Below, in pieces: positions 26,632-35,710 of a stretch of 64,000 bases of DNA. The position numbers were made by a program, and so were the translations under genes. The first letter of the stretch is position 1, and each line of letters begins with the position of its first letter. The notes beneath the pieces are model-generated. The model did not search any database and had not been told where the DNA came from. It saw nothing but the letters and a program-made list of their open reading frames with translations. Source of the DNA: Halioxenophilus aromaticivorans (GTDB taxonomy: Bacteria > Pseudomonadota > Gammaproteobacteria > Pseudomonadales > Cellvibrionaceae). Location: the NCBI RefSeq assembly GCF_042850945.1, contig NZ_AP031496.1, positions 4,650,001 to 4,714,000 of the forward strand, read 5' to 3'.

Positions 26632-27108
26632 ATGTTGTTTATCAAGCGCTCTACCTACCCGCTGGCATTTTTAGCGTTATCTGCGCCGGCATTGCTAAAG
26701 GCCAGCCCGCTTTTACAAGGCGACTGGAATTGTGCCACGAAATTCAGCCGCCCGGAGGGTGATTATCGTCTGCAGGCCGTCACCCAGCTACTGGACGACG
26801 GTAAATTTGTTAGCAACGGTACGCTCTATGCGTTTAATTCACTGATTGGCGCCGAAATACCCCTGGCCTTTAATGCATCGGGCCAGTGGCAAAAATCAGG
26901 TAGCGTGATTTCTGGCAAGGTCACCGAGGGCGATATATCCACAGGGTATTCGTTTTTAGATCGACTGGCCGATTTACTCGAAGACGAAGTGCGCAAACAA
27001 CCGGTCTACAGCACCCAAATACAAAAACTGAACAAAGAAACACTGGTACTGGCCGGCACTGACCAGCAGGCAATCGAATGCGTAAAAGCTACCGCGCAAA
27101 AGACCTAG
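26632..27108 (+). CDS. Exported protein of unknown function
   Basis: A 158-residue protein with a probable signal peptide (residues 1 to about 24, ending LLKAS). The mature part starts LLQGDWNCATKF and has two Cys (in DWNC and AIEC) that could pair. The pattern of an opening GxWxC and polar beta-strands suggests a small lipocalin-like or beta-sandwich fold, but I do not recognise the family. It stands alone, 82 bp before the MscS-type gene on the same strand. Confidence 0.75.
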   Translation: MLFIKRSTYPLAFLALSAPALLKASPLLQGDWNCATKFSRPEGDYRLQAVTQLLDDGKFVSNGTLYAFNSLIGAEIPLAFNASGQWQKSGSVISGKVTEGDISTGYSFLDRLADLLEDEVRKQPVYSTQIQKLNKETLVLAGTDQQAIECVKATAQKT

Positions 27109-27190
27109 GCGAGCCAATCTGAACACCACTATCTGCTAAAGCCGCTCTCATGTAATATAGCGCCAGGCATTACTATCTAAGAGGCCCGGC

Positions 27191-28510
27191 GTGACCAAAG
27201 AATCTTTGCTAGAGCTACTCAATAACTATAAAAAAATCGTCACCGAACAACTCACACAACCCGAAACCGTCATTCAACTGGGGCTGATTTTTGCGATTTA
27301 TATCGCAGCCTACGGCCTAGCATCGCGCATTCGAGCTTTTATACCACTGTTAAGAAAAGCACCGGATAATTCACAGGGCTACCCTCTGCTCCATTTGATT
27401 TATCGCTGCGGGAGATTACTTTTCCCTCTACTGGCGATCATTGGCCTTAGATTTGCCGCCGAGGCCAGCAAACTGCAAATCACGACGCCATGGGTATTTA
27501 AGATTGCCATTGTGGTTGCCATGCTGCTGCTATTTCATAATTTTGTGCGCTTGGCCATACGCAACAAATTAGTCGCCAATTGGTTTCACTGGGTGGGCAC
27601 CCCGCTATTATTTTTACACCTAGTTGGCCTGCTGGATGACGTTATAACCGTTTTAGACTCCATCGCCATAACCGTAGGTAACATACGGTTATCGGGTTAC
27701 GGTGTTGTCCGGTTATTGATTTTTGGCTCACTGCTGTTTTGGTTAGGACGAGTATCCAACGCCACCGGCCAAACCATCATCCGCCGGCAAGAATCCATTG
27801 ACGTTAGAACCCGAGAAGTCATGGCAAAAATGTTCGAAATTGGCATTTTTACCCTAGTCTTCTTTTTAATGTTGCAGGTCTTGGGCATCAATTTGACCGC
27901 CCTGGCCGTATTTGGTGGTGCTGTTGGTGTGGGCCTTGGCTTTGGTTTACAGGCCATCGCTTCTAACTTTATCTCCGGCATTATCATACTGCTGGACCGA
28001 TCAGTAACCGTGGGCGACTACGTAGAGCTGGAAGACGGCCGCACGGGCATTGTTACGCAATTAAATATGCGCTCAACTACCTTGGAAACCTACGATGGCA
28101 AGGACATTGTAGTGCCCAACGAAAAATTCATTAGCAGCACCTTTACCAACTGGACCCACAAAAACTTTAAGCAGCGCTACCGAGTGGACTTCTCCGTTGC
28201 CTACGATACCGATATTCGAGCCATGGTAGAGCTGATTAAAGTGGCTGTTTCTGAGCATCCTCAGGTGATTAGCGGCGAGCAAGTTCCCATTGAGGAGCGC
28301 CCTGATTGCGAGATAGACAGCTTTGGTGACAGCGGTATAAATATGTTTGTGGAATTCTGGATGGAAGGAATAGACGACGGCAAGAACCGCGTGGGTGGAG
28401 ATCTTCTATTAATTATTTTTGAAACGCTGCGCGAAAACAATATTGAAATACCCTTCCCACAACGCGAAGTTAAGATTTTGTCTAACGAGACTAAGCAATC
28501 ACTGCCTTAG
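27191..28510 (+). CDS. MscS-family mechanosensitive ion channel
   Basis: A 439-residue channel. Four or five membrane helices occupy the first ~250 residues; the pore helix and beta domain are clear (GVGLGFGLQAIASNFISGII, LLDRSVTVGDYVELEDGRTG, then VVPNEKFISSTFTNWTHKN). It is longer at the N terminus than E. coli MscS and relieves turgor under hypo-osmotic shock. Starts with GTG; AGAGG lies six bases upstream. A GC-rich hairpin follows at 28531-28553. Confidence 0.92.
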   Translation: MTKESLLELLNNYKKIVTEQLTQPETVIQLGLIFAIYIAAYGLASRIRAFIPLLRKAPDNSQGYPLLHLIYRCGRLLFPLLAIIGLRFAAEASKLQITTPWVFKIAIVVAMLLLFHNFVRLAIRNKLVANWFHWVGTPLLFLHLVGLLDDVITVLDSIAITVGNIRLSGYGVVRLLIFGSLLFWLGRVSNATGQTIIRRQESIDVRTREVMAKMFEIGIFTLVFFLMLQVLGINLTALAVFGGAVGVGLGFGLQAIASNFISGIIILLDRSVTVGDYVELEDGRTGIVTQLNMRSTTLETYDGKDIVVPNEKFISSTFTNWTHKNFKQRYRVDFSVAYDTDIRAMVELIKVAVSEHPQVISGEQVPIEERPDCEIDSFGDSGINMFVEFWMEGIDDGKNRVGGDLLLIIFETLRENNIEIPFPQREVKILSNETKQSLP

Positions 28511-28530
28511 TATAACTTTAGCGCTTTTAG

Positions 28531-28553
28531 CGCCCGGCTGGCTCGGCCGGGCG
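28531..28553 (+). terminator. GC-rich hairpin between convergent genes
   Basis: Stem CGCCCGGC/GCCGGGCG (8 bp) with a 7-nt loop between the convergent MscS and poxB-like genes. No U-tract follows, so it may be a weak or rho-assisted terminator. Confidence 0.45.
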
Positions 28554-28607
28554 CGCACTGCTCATTAACGGGCGTGTTGTAGGTTAAACAACACTAGAGC
28601 CCACGCT

Positions 28608-30320
28608 TTAGCGGACAAAATTATCGCGCAGTAAGGCTACCACTTCATCGGCTCGGCCGTTCAATACGGCTTTAACACCAAATAACGCCGTAGACGCCAC
28701 TTGCGAGGCTTGAATCTGTGGCGGCATCACCAACTCAACTCGGTTCACGTCGACATCCAGAATACCGGGCTGATCACTCGCCAACCATTGCTCCATAGCC
28801 GAATGCAGCTCATCGGTATGGGTTACCTTCCAGCCCTGAAGGCCAACCACTTTCGCCACCTCGGCGAAGTTCGGGTTTTTCAGTTCGGTGTAGTTATCCA
28901 GCATACCCTCCACGCGCTGCTCCATCTCGACGAAGCCCAAAGAATGGTTGTTAAATACCAACAACTTAACTGGGATTTGTTCCTGCGCTAAGGTGAGAAG
29001 ATCGCCCATCAGCATGCTAAGCCCGCCATCACCACACATGGCAATAACTTGGCGGCCTGGATAAGCCAAGGAAATACCCAGCGCTTGTGGATAGGCATTG
29101 GCCATGGTGCCGTGGGCCAGACTGGTGAGGAAACGACGTTTACCGTTGGCCGAAAGATGCCGTAACAACCACACCATGGGCGAGCCACCATCTGCGGTAA
29201 AAATGGCATCGTCATTAGCCAATTCATTCAACAGATGGGTGACGGTTTGCGGATGGATAAGATCATTACCGGATTCCGCACGCTCTAAATAGGTGTGCAA
29301 ATCTTTTTGGTATTGCTGCTTAGCTTGCGTTAAAAACTGGCTGTCTTGCTTTTGATCAACCAGTGGCAGCAACGCCGCAATAGTGGACTCCACATCACCG
29401 ACCAAACCCAAATCAATGGGCGTACGCCGGCCCAGATGGGATGCTTCGATGTCCACCTGGACGATTTGTGCTTGCTCAGGATAAAACTGGGTGTACGCAA
29501 AATCGCTGCCTAAGCACAGCAATAAATCGCACTCTTCAAATGCGTGCAACCCAGCCTTGTTGCCTAGGATACCCGTCATGCCAACACAATAGGGGTTGTT
29601 TGGCTCAACAAACTCTTTAGCTCGAGTGGTATGAGCGATGGGCGCCTGGAGCTTTTCCGCCAACGCGATCAGAGAATCTTGAGCGTGCTTGGCACCGATG
29701 CCCGCGTATATGGCTGGTTTTACCGCGCTGTTGATCAGCGCCGCCAATGACGCCAAATCGGCATCACTTGGCCGCACCATCGGTGTTGACCGATGCACCC
29801 GCCACGGAGCTGCTTGCTCAGGTGTGCGCTTAAACATGTCACCATTAACAATGACCACCGCCACGCCTCGCTTATTTAAAGCGGCTTGAGCGGCCATAAC
29901 CACAATTCTTTTGGCTTGCTCAGGGTTTTGAATTTTTTCACAAAACACCGAGCACTGCTCGTAAACCTTTTTTTGGTCTACCTCTTGTGGAAAGTGCAGG
30001 CCTTCTTCCGCGCTATCCACCTGAGAGGCGATCAACAGTACGGGGCCGCCATTACGATGGCTTTCATAAATACCGTTAACAAAATGCAAGCTGCCCGGCC
30101 CGCAGGTGCCGGCACACACGGTAAGCTCATCGGTCATGTAGGCTTCCGCCCCGGCGGCAAACGCACCAACCTCTTCGTGGCGAACATGCACCCACTCTAA
30201 GGGCGATTTCGCAATGGCATTGGTAAAATGATTAATGGTATCGCCCACTATGCCATAGCAACGCTTTGCACCGGACTCGAGCAATGTTTCGACAATAACT
30301 TCGGAGACTGTTGTACTCAT
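28608..30320 (-). CDS. poxB: PoxB-like thiamine-diphosphate pyruvate oxidase/dehydrogenase
   Basis: A 570-residue ThDP enzyme. The catalytic Glu lies in RHEEVGAFAAGAEA, the GDGGLSMLMGD...NN motif (GDG-x-NN) binds ThDP and magnesium, and the central FAD-type domain is present. The whole layout matches ubiquinone-dependent pyruvate dehydrogenase (acetate-forming). It lacks any obvious transport signal. GAGGTGATCCT precedes the ATG. Acetolactate synthase or other ThDP oxidases are less likely because of the GIVGDTINHFTNAI opening. Confidence 0.88.
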   Translation of the reverse strand: MSTTVSEVIVETLLESGAKRCYGIVGDTINHFTNAIAKSPLEWVHVRHEEVGAFAAGAEAYMTDELTVCAGTCGPGSLHFVNGIYESHRNGGPVLLIASQVDSAEEGLHFPQEVDQKKVYEQCSVFCEKIQNPEQAKRIVVMAAQAALNKRGVAVVIVNGDMFKRTPEQAAPWRVHRSTPMVRPSDADLASLAALINSAVKPAIYAGIGAKHAQDSLIALAEKLQAPIAHTTRAKEFVEPNNPYCVGMTGILGNKAGLHAFEECDLLLCLGSDFAYTQFYPEQAQIVQVDIEASHLGRRTPIDLGLVGDVESTIAALLPLVDQKQDSQFLTQAKQQYQKDLHTYLERAESGNDLIHPQTVTHLLNELANDDAIFTADGGSPMVWLLRHLSANGKRRFLTSLAHGTMANAYPQALGISLAYPGRQVIAMCGDGGLSMLMGDLLTLAQEQIPVKLLVFNNHSLGFVEMEQRVEGMLDNYTELKNPNFAEVAKVVGLQGWKVTHTDELHSAMEQWLASDQPGILDVDVNRVELVMPPQIQASQVASTALFGVKAVLNGRADEVVALLRDNFVR

Positions 30321-30669
30321 AGGATCACCTCAACAGGATAAAAACTGGAAAACTCAGTCACGGCGAATGCCGCACACAAGAGAGGTGACTGGGCCAAATC
30401 AATATGAGAGGTCTTTATTTACTACGAGTAACTAACACTCATCGGCTTGCAAGCAACGAAAAATTTACAAAAAAATGTAAGCATTACAAGCCGAAGATAC
30501 TTAATTAAACAGAGAACGATTAAATAGAGAACGCCAAATTGTTTGCCGGGAGTTTGGCCGTCAAATAATTTGACCATCGAACAAAAAGCCACAACCAACC
30601 ACCTCAACTGTGTGACTGGCAGGCCGTGGCTTAGTTCAACTGACAGAATCTAACTTAGACAATTTTTGC
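30321..30669. other. Intergenic spacer upstream of poxB-like gene
   Basis: 349 bp of AT-rich sequence between two minus-strand genes. It holds no reading frame I would call. It must contain the promoter of the poxB-like gene. A weak minus-strand 61-codon frame at 30422-30607 lacks a ribosome site and any family look. Confidence 0.5.
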
Positions 30670-31164
30670 TTATTTCGCAGCCCGCATGCTTTTAACCTTC
30701 TCCGCCATGGATTTTGTCAAAGCCTTGATCTCGGGCAGAATCGACTTCACATTATCCTGAGCAATTTCATTTGCTCGATTAGTGACCTGCGGCATCTTTT
30801 TAGTAATCGTATTAATCGCATCCGCCTCATACATTGTCGCAATAATTTCCAACTCCGCATCGGTGAAGCTATCGTCGTAAAGCGCGTAAATATTATCTCG
30901 AACATTAGCCCAAGACCATTCTTCTTTAACGAGCTGCATAATCTGCGCGTAATAACGATCGAATATAGGCATTTCCGACTCGCTCATTTTTAATTGCCCT
31001 GGCATTTTTTTAAGATCATCGGATAGCCGGCTGTAACTTTTTTCTAAATACTGCTCATAACCCGCACCCTCAATAATCACATCTATCACCTCCGACCTAT
31101 CTCCCTCAGCCGAAACACCCGATGCAACAAGCAGCCAAAAACCCCCAACAATCCAAGCTCGCAT
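30670..31164 (-). CDS. Exported DUF2059-like protein
   Basis: A 164-residue protein with a signal peptide (MRAWIVGGFWLLVASGVSA). The mature chain is helical: a segment FTDAELEIIATMYEADAINTITKKMPQ is characteristic of DUF2059 periplasmic proteins, where the phrase F(T/S)xxEL...FY is conserved. No catalytic motif is visible. Transcribed leftward, away from the repeat-rich spacer and the RAYT-type gene. Confidence 0.72.
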   Translation of the reverse strand: MRAWIVGGFWLLVASGVSAEGDRSEVIDVIIEGAGYEQYLEKSYSRLSDDLKKMPGQLKMSESEMPIFDRYYAQIMQLVKEEWSWANVRDNIYALYDDSFTDAELEIIATMYEADAINTITKKMPQVTNRANEIAQDNVKSILPEIKALTKSMAEKVKSMRAAK

Positions 31165-31241
31165 AAAAAATTCCCTTTAAACCAATGAGACAAACAAAAC
31201 CAACAACATTCTAACAACCCCATCCAAGCCAATCCATCCCG

Positions 31242-31297
31242 CTCTAATCAAGCGCCTCTAATCAAGCCCCTCTAATCAAGCCCCTCTAATCAAGACA
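31242..31297 (+). repeat. Four tandem 14-bp units leading into a GACACCCA motif
   Basis: Units CTCTAATCAAGCGC, CTCTAATCAAGCCC, CTCTAATCAAGCCC and CTCTAATCAAGACA run at exact 14-bp steps (31242, 31256, 31270, 31284). The last merges into the first GACACCCA core at 31294-31301, giving the extended motif seen elsewhere. Confidence 0.85.
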
Positions 31298-31925
31298 CCC
31301 ACCTTAGACACTCCTGACCTGCGCTCTCGCTGAGACACCCATGTTAGGATCTCGCCCCTGACCAGCGTTTTAATCCCCCTAAACAAGACACCCAGACTAA
31401 TGCTCTTTACGCGATGCGCCCCTCCTAAGGGGGGTTGTTGAGACACCCATTTTTACCGAGACACCGACACCTATCTTAGAGACACCTATCTTAGACACTC
31501 ATCTGACCAGCGTTCTAGCTGAGACCCTTATTAGGCTCTCAACTCTGATCAGCGTATAATCCCCTAACCAAGACACCCAGACCAATGCTGCTTCCACGAT
31601 GCGCCCCTCCTAAGGGGTTTTGTTAAGACACCCATTTTTACCGAGACCCACTTTAGCACTATAACGTAGACGCCAGCCGCGCAAGTAAGACACCCAAGGA
31701 ATTACAGACGCTGTTTAACCCCTTTCAACTCTAATTTGGCACCACAAAACTTCCAACCTGAGTAAAGGGGTTTTGTTAAGACACCCATTTTTATCGAGAC
31801 ACCCACTTTAGCACTATAATGTAGAGGCCAGCCGCGCTAGTGAGACACCCAAGGAATTACAGACGCTGTTTAACCCCTTTCAACTCTGATTTGGCACCAC
31901 AAAACTTCCAACCTGAGTAAAGCGG
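31294..31925 (+). repeat. Nested direct repeats carrying ten GACACCCA motifs
   Basis: Exact cores begin at 31294, 31334, 31387, 31442, 31572, 31627, 31689, 31780, 31798 and 31844, all in the same orientation. Two levels of duplication are visible. Sequence about 31306-31460 recurs, diverged, about 31494-31645 (offset 185). Sequence from about 31612 recurs from about 31765 (offset 153-155, nearly identical to about 31921). The region is non-coding and lies just upstream of the RAYT-type transposase gene, in the spacer divergent from the DUF2059-like gene. Confidence 0.88.
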
Positions 31926-32111
31926 CCTGGATCCAACCAATTAAAACTCTTTTTAAACACTGCAGCACAAAACTTTATAACTAATAAAAAGTATTAAAAC
32001 TTTCTGCTCAATTTGGAAAAAACTGTGATTTCGTTCTCGAAACAGTGTTCGACCCATTTACCGGAGGTTTCTTAAGCTGTAATTATATCCAGTATCAATC
32101 AGGAGACCCAC

Positions 32112-33074
32112 ATGCCAAAAGCACGAAAGGCTCAAGTTTCACTAAAGGCCACCCCTTACTACCACTGCACTTCTCGATGTGTGAGACGCGCCTTCTTATG
32201 CGGCGAAGATCATCTCACCGGCAAATCGTATGAGCACCGCAGACATTGGGTTGAAGATCGGCTTTTGCATTTGGCCAGTGTATTTGCCATCGACATTTGT
32301 GCCTATGCCGTCATGAGCAATCACTTGCATGTTGTACTGCACATCAATGAGCCCGCAGCGAGTGCTCTCTCTGACATGGAAGTGTGCGAACGTTGGCATC
32401 GACTCTACAAGGGGACATTTCTTACACAGAAGTACGTTAATGGCATACAACTTTCGCCAGCGGAATCAACCGCATTAGCCACAAAAGCGGCCCAATGGCG
32501 TGATCAACTTATGGATATCAGTTGGTTTATGCGGTCACTTAATGAACCCATTGCACGCCAAGCTAACCAAGAAGACGAGTGCACTGGCAGGTTCTGGGAA
32601 GGGCGTTTTTCGTCCCAAGCGCTGTTGGATGAAAAAGCATTATTAGCTTGCATGGCCTATGTTGACCTAAACCCCATTAGGGCAAAAAAAGCACATTCGC
32701 TGGAGGGCTCAGACCACACTTCAATTCAAAAACGCTTGAGCCTCAAGCCCGACAAGCAGCGTTTACCCGCAGGACTGCTGCCTTTTGCAGATGCCCGAGA
32801 CCTTCCCAACCCAAACACTTTACCGCTGACCTTCACAGAGTATAAAGAGCTAATTACTTGGACAGCTGGGTACAGCTCTGGAAATACCACGTCGCTTCCG
32901 GAAACGATCCAAGAGCTTGGCATTTCTGAAAGCAAATGGCTACATCTCGCTACGAATTTCGAAGCGCATACAGCCAAATTGATTGGCAATGTAAAACAAG
33001 TAATAGTTGCGGCCCAATGCCTAGGATACAAGAGGACACCCGGGTTGCGAGTGAACCGCTATTATTTTGGATAA
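32112..33074 (+). CDS. RAYT/Y1-type HUH transposase (IS200-like domain)
   Basis: A 320-residue protein of the REP-associated tyrosine transposase group. N-terminal Y1_Tnp domain: YYHCTSRCVRRAFLCG, then the metal-binding HUH as His71-Leu-His73 in MSNHLHVVLHIN. The likely nucleophile is Tyr183 in MAYVDLNPIRAK. The middle (QANQEDECTGRFWEGRFSSQ) and a C-terminal extension of ~130 residues are typical of the longer marine gammaproteobacterial members. AGGAG is six bases before the ATG. It has no flanking inverted repeats of its own, but sits beside repeats carrying GACACCCA. Such enzymes nick single-stranded DNA at short hairpin or motif sites. Confidence 0.9.
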   Translation: MPKARKAQVSLKATPYYHCTSRCVRRAFLCGEDHLTGKSYEHRRHWVEDRLLHLASVFAIDICAYAVMSNHLHVVLHINEPAASALSDMEVCERWHRLYKGTFLTQKYVNGIQLSPAESTALATKAAQWRDQLMDISWFMRSLNEPIARQANQEDECTGRFWEGRFSSQALLDEKALLACMAYVDLNPIRAKKAHSLEGSDHTSIQKRLSLKPDKQRLPAGLLPFADARDLPNPNTLPLTFTEYKELITWTAGYSSGNTTSLPETIQELGISESKWLHLATNFEAHTAKLIGNVKQVIVAAQCLGYKRTPGLRVNRYYFG

Positions 33075-33175
33075 GGTTGACACATTATGGCGTAATGATC
33101 TATAGCCCATTACTTTTTAGCAGCCCTCTAAATTTTTGAACACTATTGATACACGGACCCCTACCATCTTTAACA

Positions 33176-34186
33176 CTACTCTTTAAAATGTTTCGTGACA
33201 GGGATAAGGTAAGTCTCTTCAACATTTAGCCCGTTAGATAAATTCCGCAAAACCTGATAAATTTGCGAGCCAATCGCGTAGAAATCCACACTCACATATC
33301 CGTGTAACAAGCCGTCTCTCAGTAAGCTTTCTGCCACGTTAACACCGTGCCCACCAGTTGCCAGAACTACCACTATCTCCTGGCGATCGAACTGGTTAAA
33401 AAAAGGCGTCGCTATTTCCCGATACTCGACCTCATCCAAAATTGGCCATTGCCCAACGGATATTACCGCCCCCTGGCCCATCGAGTGCAAGGTACCGTTT
33501 AACTGTATTAAAGAACGGTCGATTTTATCCGAGGTATTCCAAGGGCTGCGCGACCACTCATACCAATTTGGCGCATTAGCGCTCGAGCTGCCACTTGCTT
33601 TGAGCACTTGCCGGACTCCGCTCACCCTTAGCGCTAGATTTGCGTCGTGCATGTCTGTCATTAGGCAAAACTGCTCTTTTCCTCTCAAAAACAATTTTGC
33701 AAGTTCAGCTAAACTCTGCCCTAGCTCAAAGTTATCTATGCCAACGTAAGATTGACTAAGGCTAGCGTAGGGTTTGTTTAGAGGTGAATCGAAAGTGATT
33801 ACTGGAACATTAGCATCTTTTATGATGGGCGCGAGGTGCTTTGAATCAATAACCGAAATCGCAAGCCCGTCATACTTACCAGATTCCAGCGCGCCTAATA
33901 TAGCCTGTTCCTGCTTGCGCAAATGCGCAGCACCCGTGGGGCCTAATAGCACACAACGATCAGAGTTCTCCAGAGCCGCAGCATTGCAACCTTGCCATGC
34001 ATCAATAAAATTCTTGTCATCTATGGACTTTGCCACAATTCCAAAAGTTCTCTCTATAGCACTCACGGACGAAGGCAAGAAAAGAACAAAAGACAGGCAA
34101 GTAAACAAGCCAACGAAGCAGATACGCCCAAGAGAGAATGGTTTTTTATTATATTTTGATCTGAGTTTCTGTTTGATAACAATCAC
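33176..34186 (-). CDS. Orphan periplasmic sugar-type substrate-binding protein
   Basis: A 336-residue periplasmic binding protein of the Peripla_BP_4 (LacI-like) fold. Signal peptide within the first ~43 residues (a basic start, then a hydrophobic run ending VSA). Mature motifs: RTFGIVAKSIDD, ALESGKYDGLAISVID, and VPVITFDSPLN. No ABC permease, ATPase or sensor kinase gene is adjacent, so it may serve a distant transporter or a signalling receptor. Ligand unknown. It lies between the RAYT-type gene and the siderophore reductase gene; local sequence is AT-richer than the suf region. Confidence 0.85.
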   Translation of the reverse strand: MIVIKQKLRSKYNKKPFSLGRICFVGLFTCLSFVLFLPSSVSAIERTFGIVAKSIDDKNFIDAWQGCNAAALENSDRCVLLGPTGAAHLRKQEQAILGALESGKYDGLAISVIDSKHLAPIIKDANVPVITFDSPLNKPYASLSQSYVGIDNFELGQSLAELAKLFLRGKEQFCLMTDMHDANLALRVSGVRQVLKASGSSSANAPNWYEWSRSPWNTSDKIDRSLIQLNGTLHSMGQGAVISVGQWPILDEVEYREIATPFFNQFDRQEIVVVLATGGHGVNVAESLLRDGLLHGYVSVDFYAIGSQIYQVLRNLSNGLNVEETYLIPVTKHFKE

Positions 34187-34478
34187 CCTGAGAGATTGTT
34201 GAAACGCGCTTAACTTATTTCGCTTATTAGAACTTTTCTATGTTTGACGCGTTATAATCACTGCTACAGAGATAGAACGCAACGCGATATAAATAAACCG
34301 CCTAGCAAGACACTTTGACACACTCTTTAAAAAAACAGCACTAAGGTTTACCAATTTAAGGCTAATAGATATTTCTAACTAGGCGTATGCTCTAGCTTAT
34401 GAACTTACCTGATTTACTATCGCATATAGCCTCTGCTGCACTTATGGCCGCACGGCAACTCGGGTTAATAAGAGGCTA

Positions 34479-35279
34479 CTAATCCTCGGCAATAAGCTCA
34501 TCCTGCTTCTTGGCGCGTTTATTACCCTCGTCACTTTCGCCTATTTTCCAATAACTACTGGCGTATACCTGAGATTTGGGTACAGAGCGCTCTCTCTTAA
34601 AGTACTTTCGAAGATCCCGCATCAACTCAAACTCACCGGCAACCCAAACCGACGGCACACCTTCCTGCCATGGCCGCTCACGAGCTGCCTGCGCTAAATA
34701 CGTGCTGGGGCACTTCGGATCGCTGTTTATAACCCAGTGCACCTCTAGATTATCTGGTCGAGGCAGCTCTACAATATCGCCAGAGCTCATCACTTCAATC
34801 ACGGCATAGCCTCGAGCGTCGCCCTCTAACTGGGCTAAATTCACAGCAATCGCTGGTAACGCTGTCATATCACCAACGAAGAAATACCAATCCGAAGGCG
34901 CATTAATCAACTTTTTCTCACCAGGCCCCGATACCCAGATCGCATGGCCTGGAGCGGCAGTTTCTATCCATGCATTTGCTGGCCCCTGCTCTGGATGACC
35001 GAAACTGTGACAAACGCCATCAATGTGCAAGGTGTTATCTTCAGGCTTGTATTGCCTAATTGTAAACGTACGTTTGTGCAGGGCCTTAAAATAGGGTTTG
35101 TCGTCAAGCTTATCGCCCTGTACTTCGCGCTCACCATCTGCGGGGAACAGCAGTTTAACGTATCCGCTTTCCTCGCCAACCGGAAAAGTCTTTAAATCCT
35201 CTCCCGTAAACACCAAGCGCATGAGGCTCGGTGATAATTGACGTTTTTCAAACAATGTAAGATGACGGTTGGCTCGCAT
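34479..35279 (-). CDS. Siderophore-interacting protein (NADPH ferric reductase)
   Basis: A 266-residue SIP/ViuB/YqjH-family flavoprotein that reduces ferric siderophores in the cytoplasm to release iron. FAD-binding segment KRTFTIRQYKPEDNTLHID; the NAD(P)H-binding half contains FVGDMTALPAIAVNL and PSVWVAGEFELMRDLRKYF, both typical. It lies 26 bp downstream of sufE on the same strand, so iron release and Fe-S assembly genes may be co-transcribed. The C terminus is charged. Confidence 0.92.
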   Translation of the reverse strand: MRANRHLTLFEKRQLSPSLMRLVFTGEDLKTFPVGEESGYVKLLFPADGEREVQGDKLDDKPYFKALHKRTFTIRQYKPEDNTLHIDGVCHSFGHPEQGPANAWIETAAPGHAIWVSGPGEKKLINAPSDWYFFVGDMTALPAIAVNLAQLEGDARGYAVIEVMSSGDIVELPRPDNLEVHWVINSDPKCPSTYLAQAARERPWQEGVPSVWVAGEFELMRDLRKYFKRERSVPKSQVYASSYWKIGESDEGNKRAKKQDELIAED

Positions 35280-35305
35280 AAGTTTCTTGTTCCTAGCCGC
35301 TGAGT

Positions 35306-35710
35306 TTACACCTGGGCTGCTAACGCTTTAATCTTTGCCACAATGGCCCGTAGACCATTGCCACGCGTAGGGCTGAGATGCCGCTCCAAGTCCAAAGCCG
35401 CAAAGTAGGCGTCGATATCGAAGGCCAGGATTTCGGCGGCACTTTTGTGATTGTAGGCCGCCATAACCACAGCTAACAGCCCTCTTACGATAACCGCGTC
35501 ACTGTCAACAGTGAGCTCAAAAACCCCGCTGTCGTTACGACATTCCAGCCAAACGTTACTCTGGCAACCCTTGACCAGACGATCGTTCGTGCGCAAATCT
35601 TCAACCATGGGATCCAACTCGCGGCCAAGGTCAATAATGTACTTATATCGCTCCTCCCAGTCATCAAAAAAACTGAGATCATCGATCATTTCCTGAGGTG
35701 TTGTAGACAT
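35306..35710 (-). CDS. sufE: Cysteine desulfuration protein SufE
   Basis: A 134-residue sulfur acceptor that takes persulfide from SufS and hands it to SufB. The active Cys is in LVKGCQSNVWLEC. Length and pattern (FFDDWEERYKYIIDLGRELDP) match SufE. It is separated from the rest of the suf operon by 543 bp of repeat-rich non-coding DNA and is followed by the siderophore-interacting protein gene. Confidence 0.95.
   Translation of the reverse strand: MSTTPQEMIDDLSFFDDWEERYKYIIDLGRELDPMVEDLRTNDRLVKGCQSNVWLECRNDSGVFELTVDSDAVIVRGLLAVVMAAYNHKSAAEILAFDIDAYFAALDLERHLSPTRGNGLRAIVAKIKALAAQV

Noticed and set aside
30422..30607. 61-codon minus-strand frame upstream of the DUF2059-like gene
   Set aside because: Hydrophobic but with no ribosome site or family resemblance. 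More likely part of a promoter spacer.
31242..31925. CRISPR array
   Set aside because: Repeats are short, direct and irregularly spaced (18-130 bp), spacers are themselves duplicated, and no cas gene is near.
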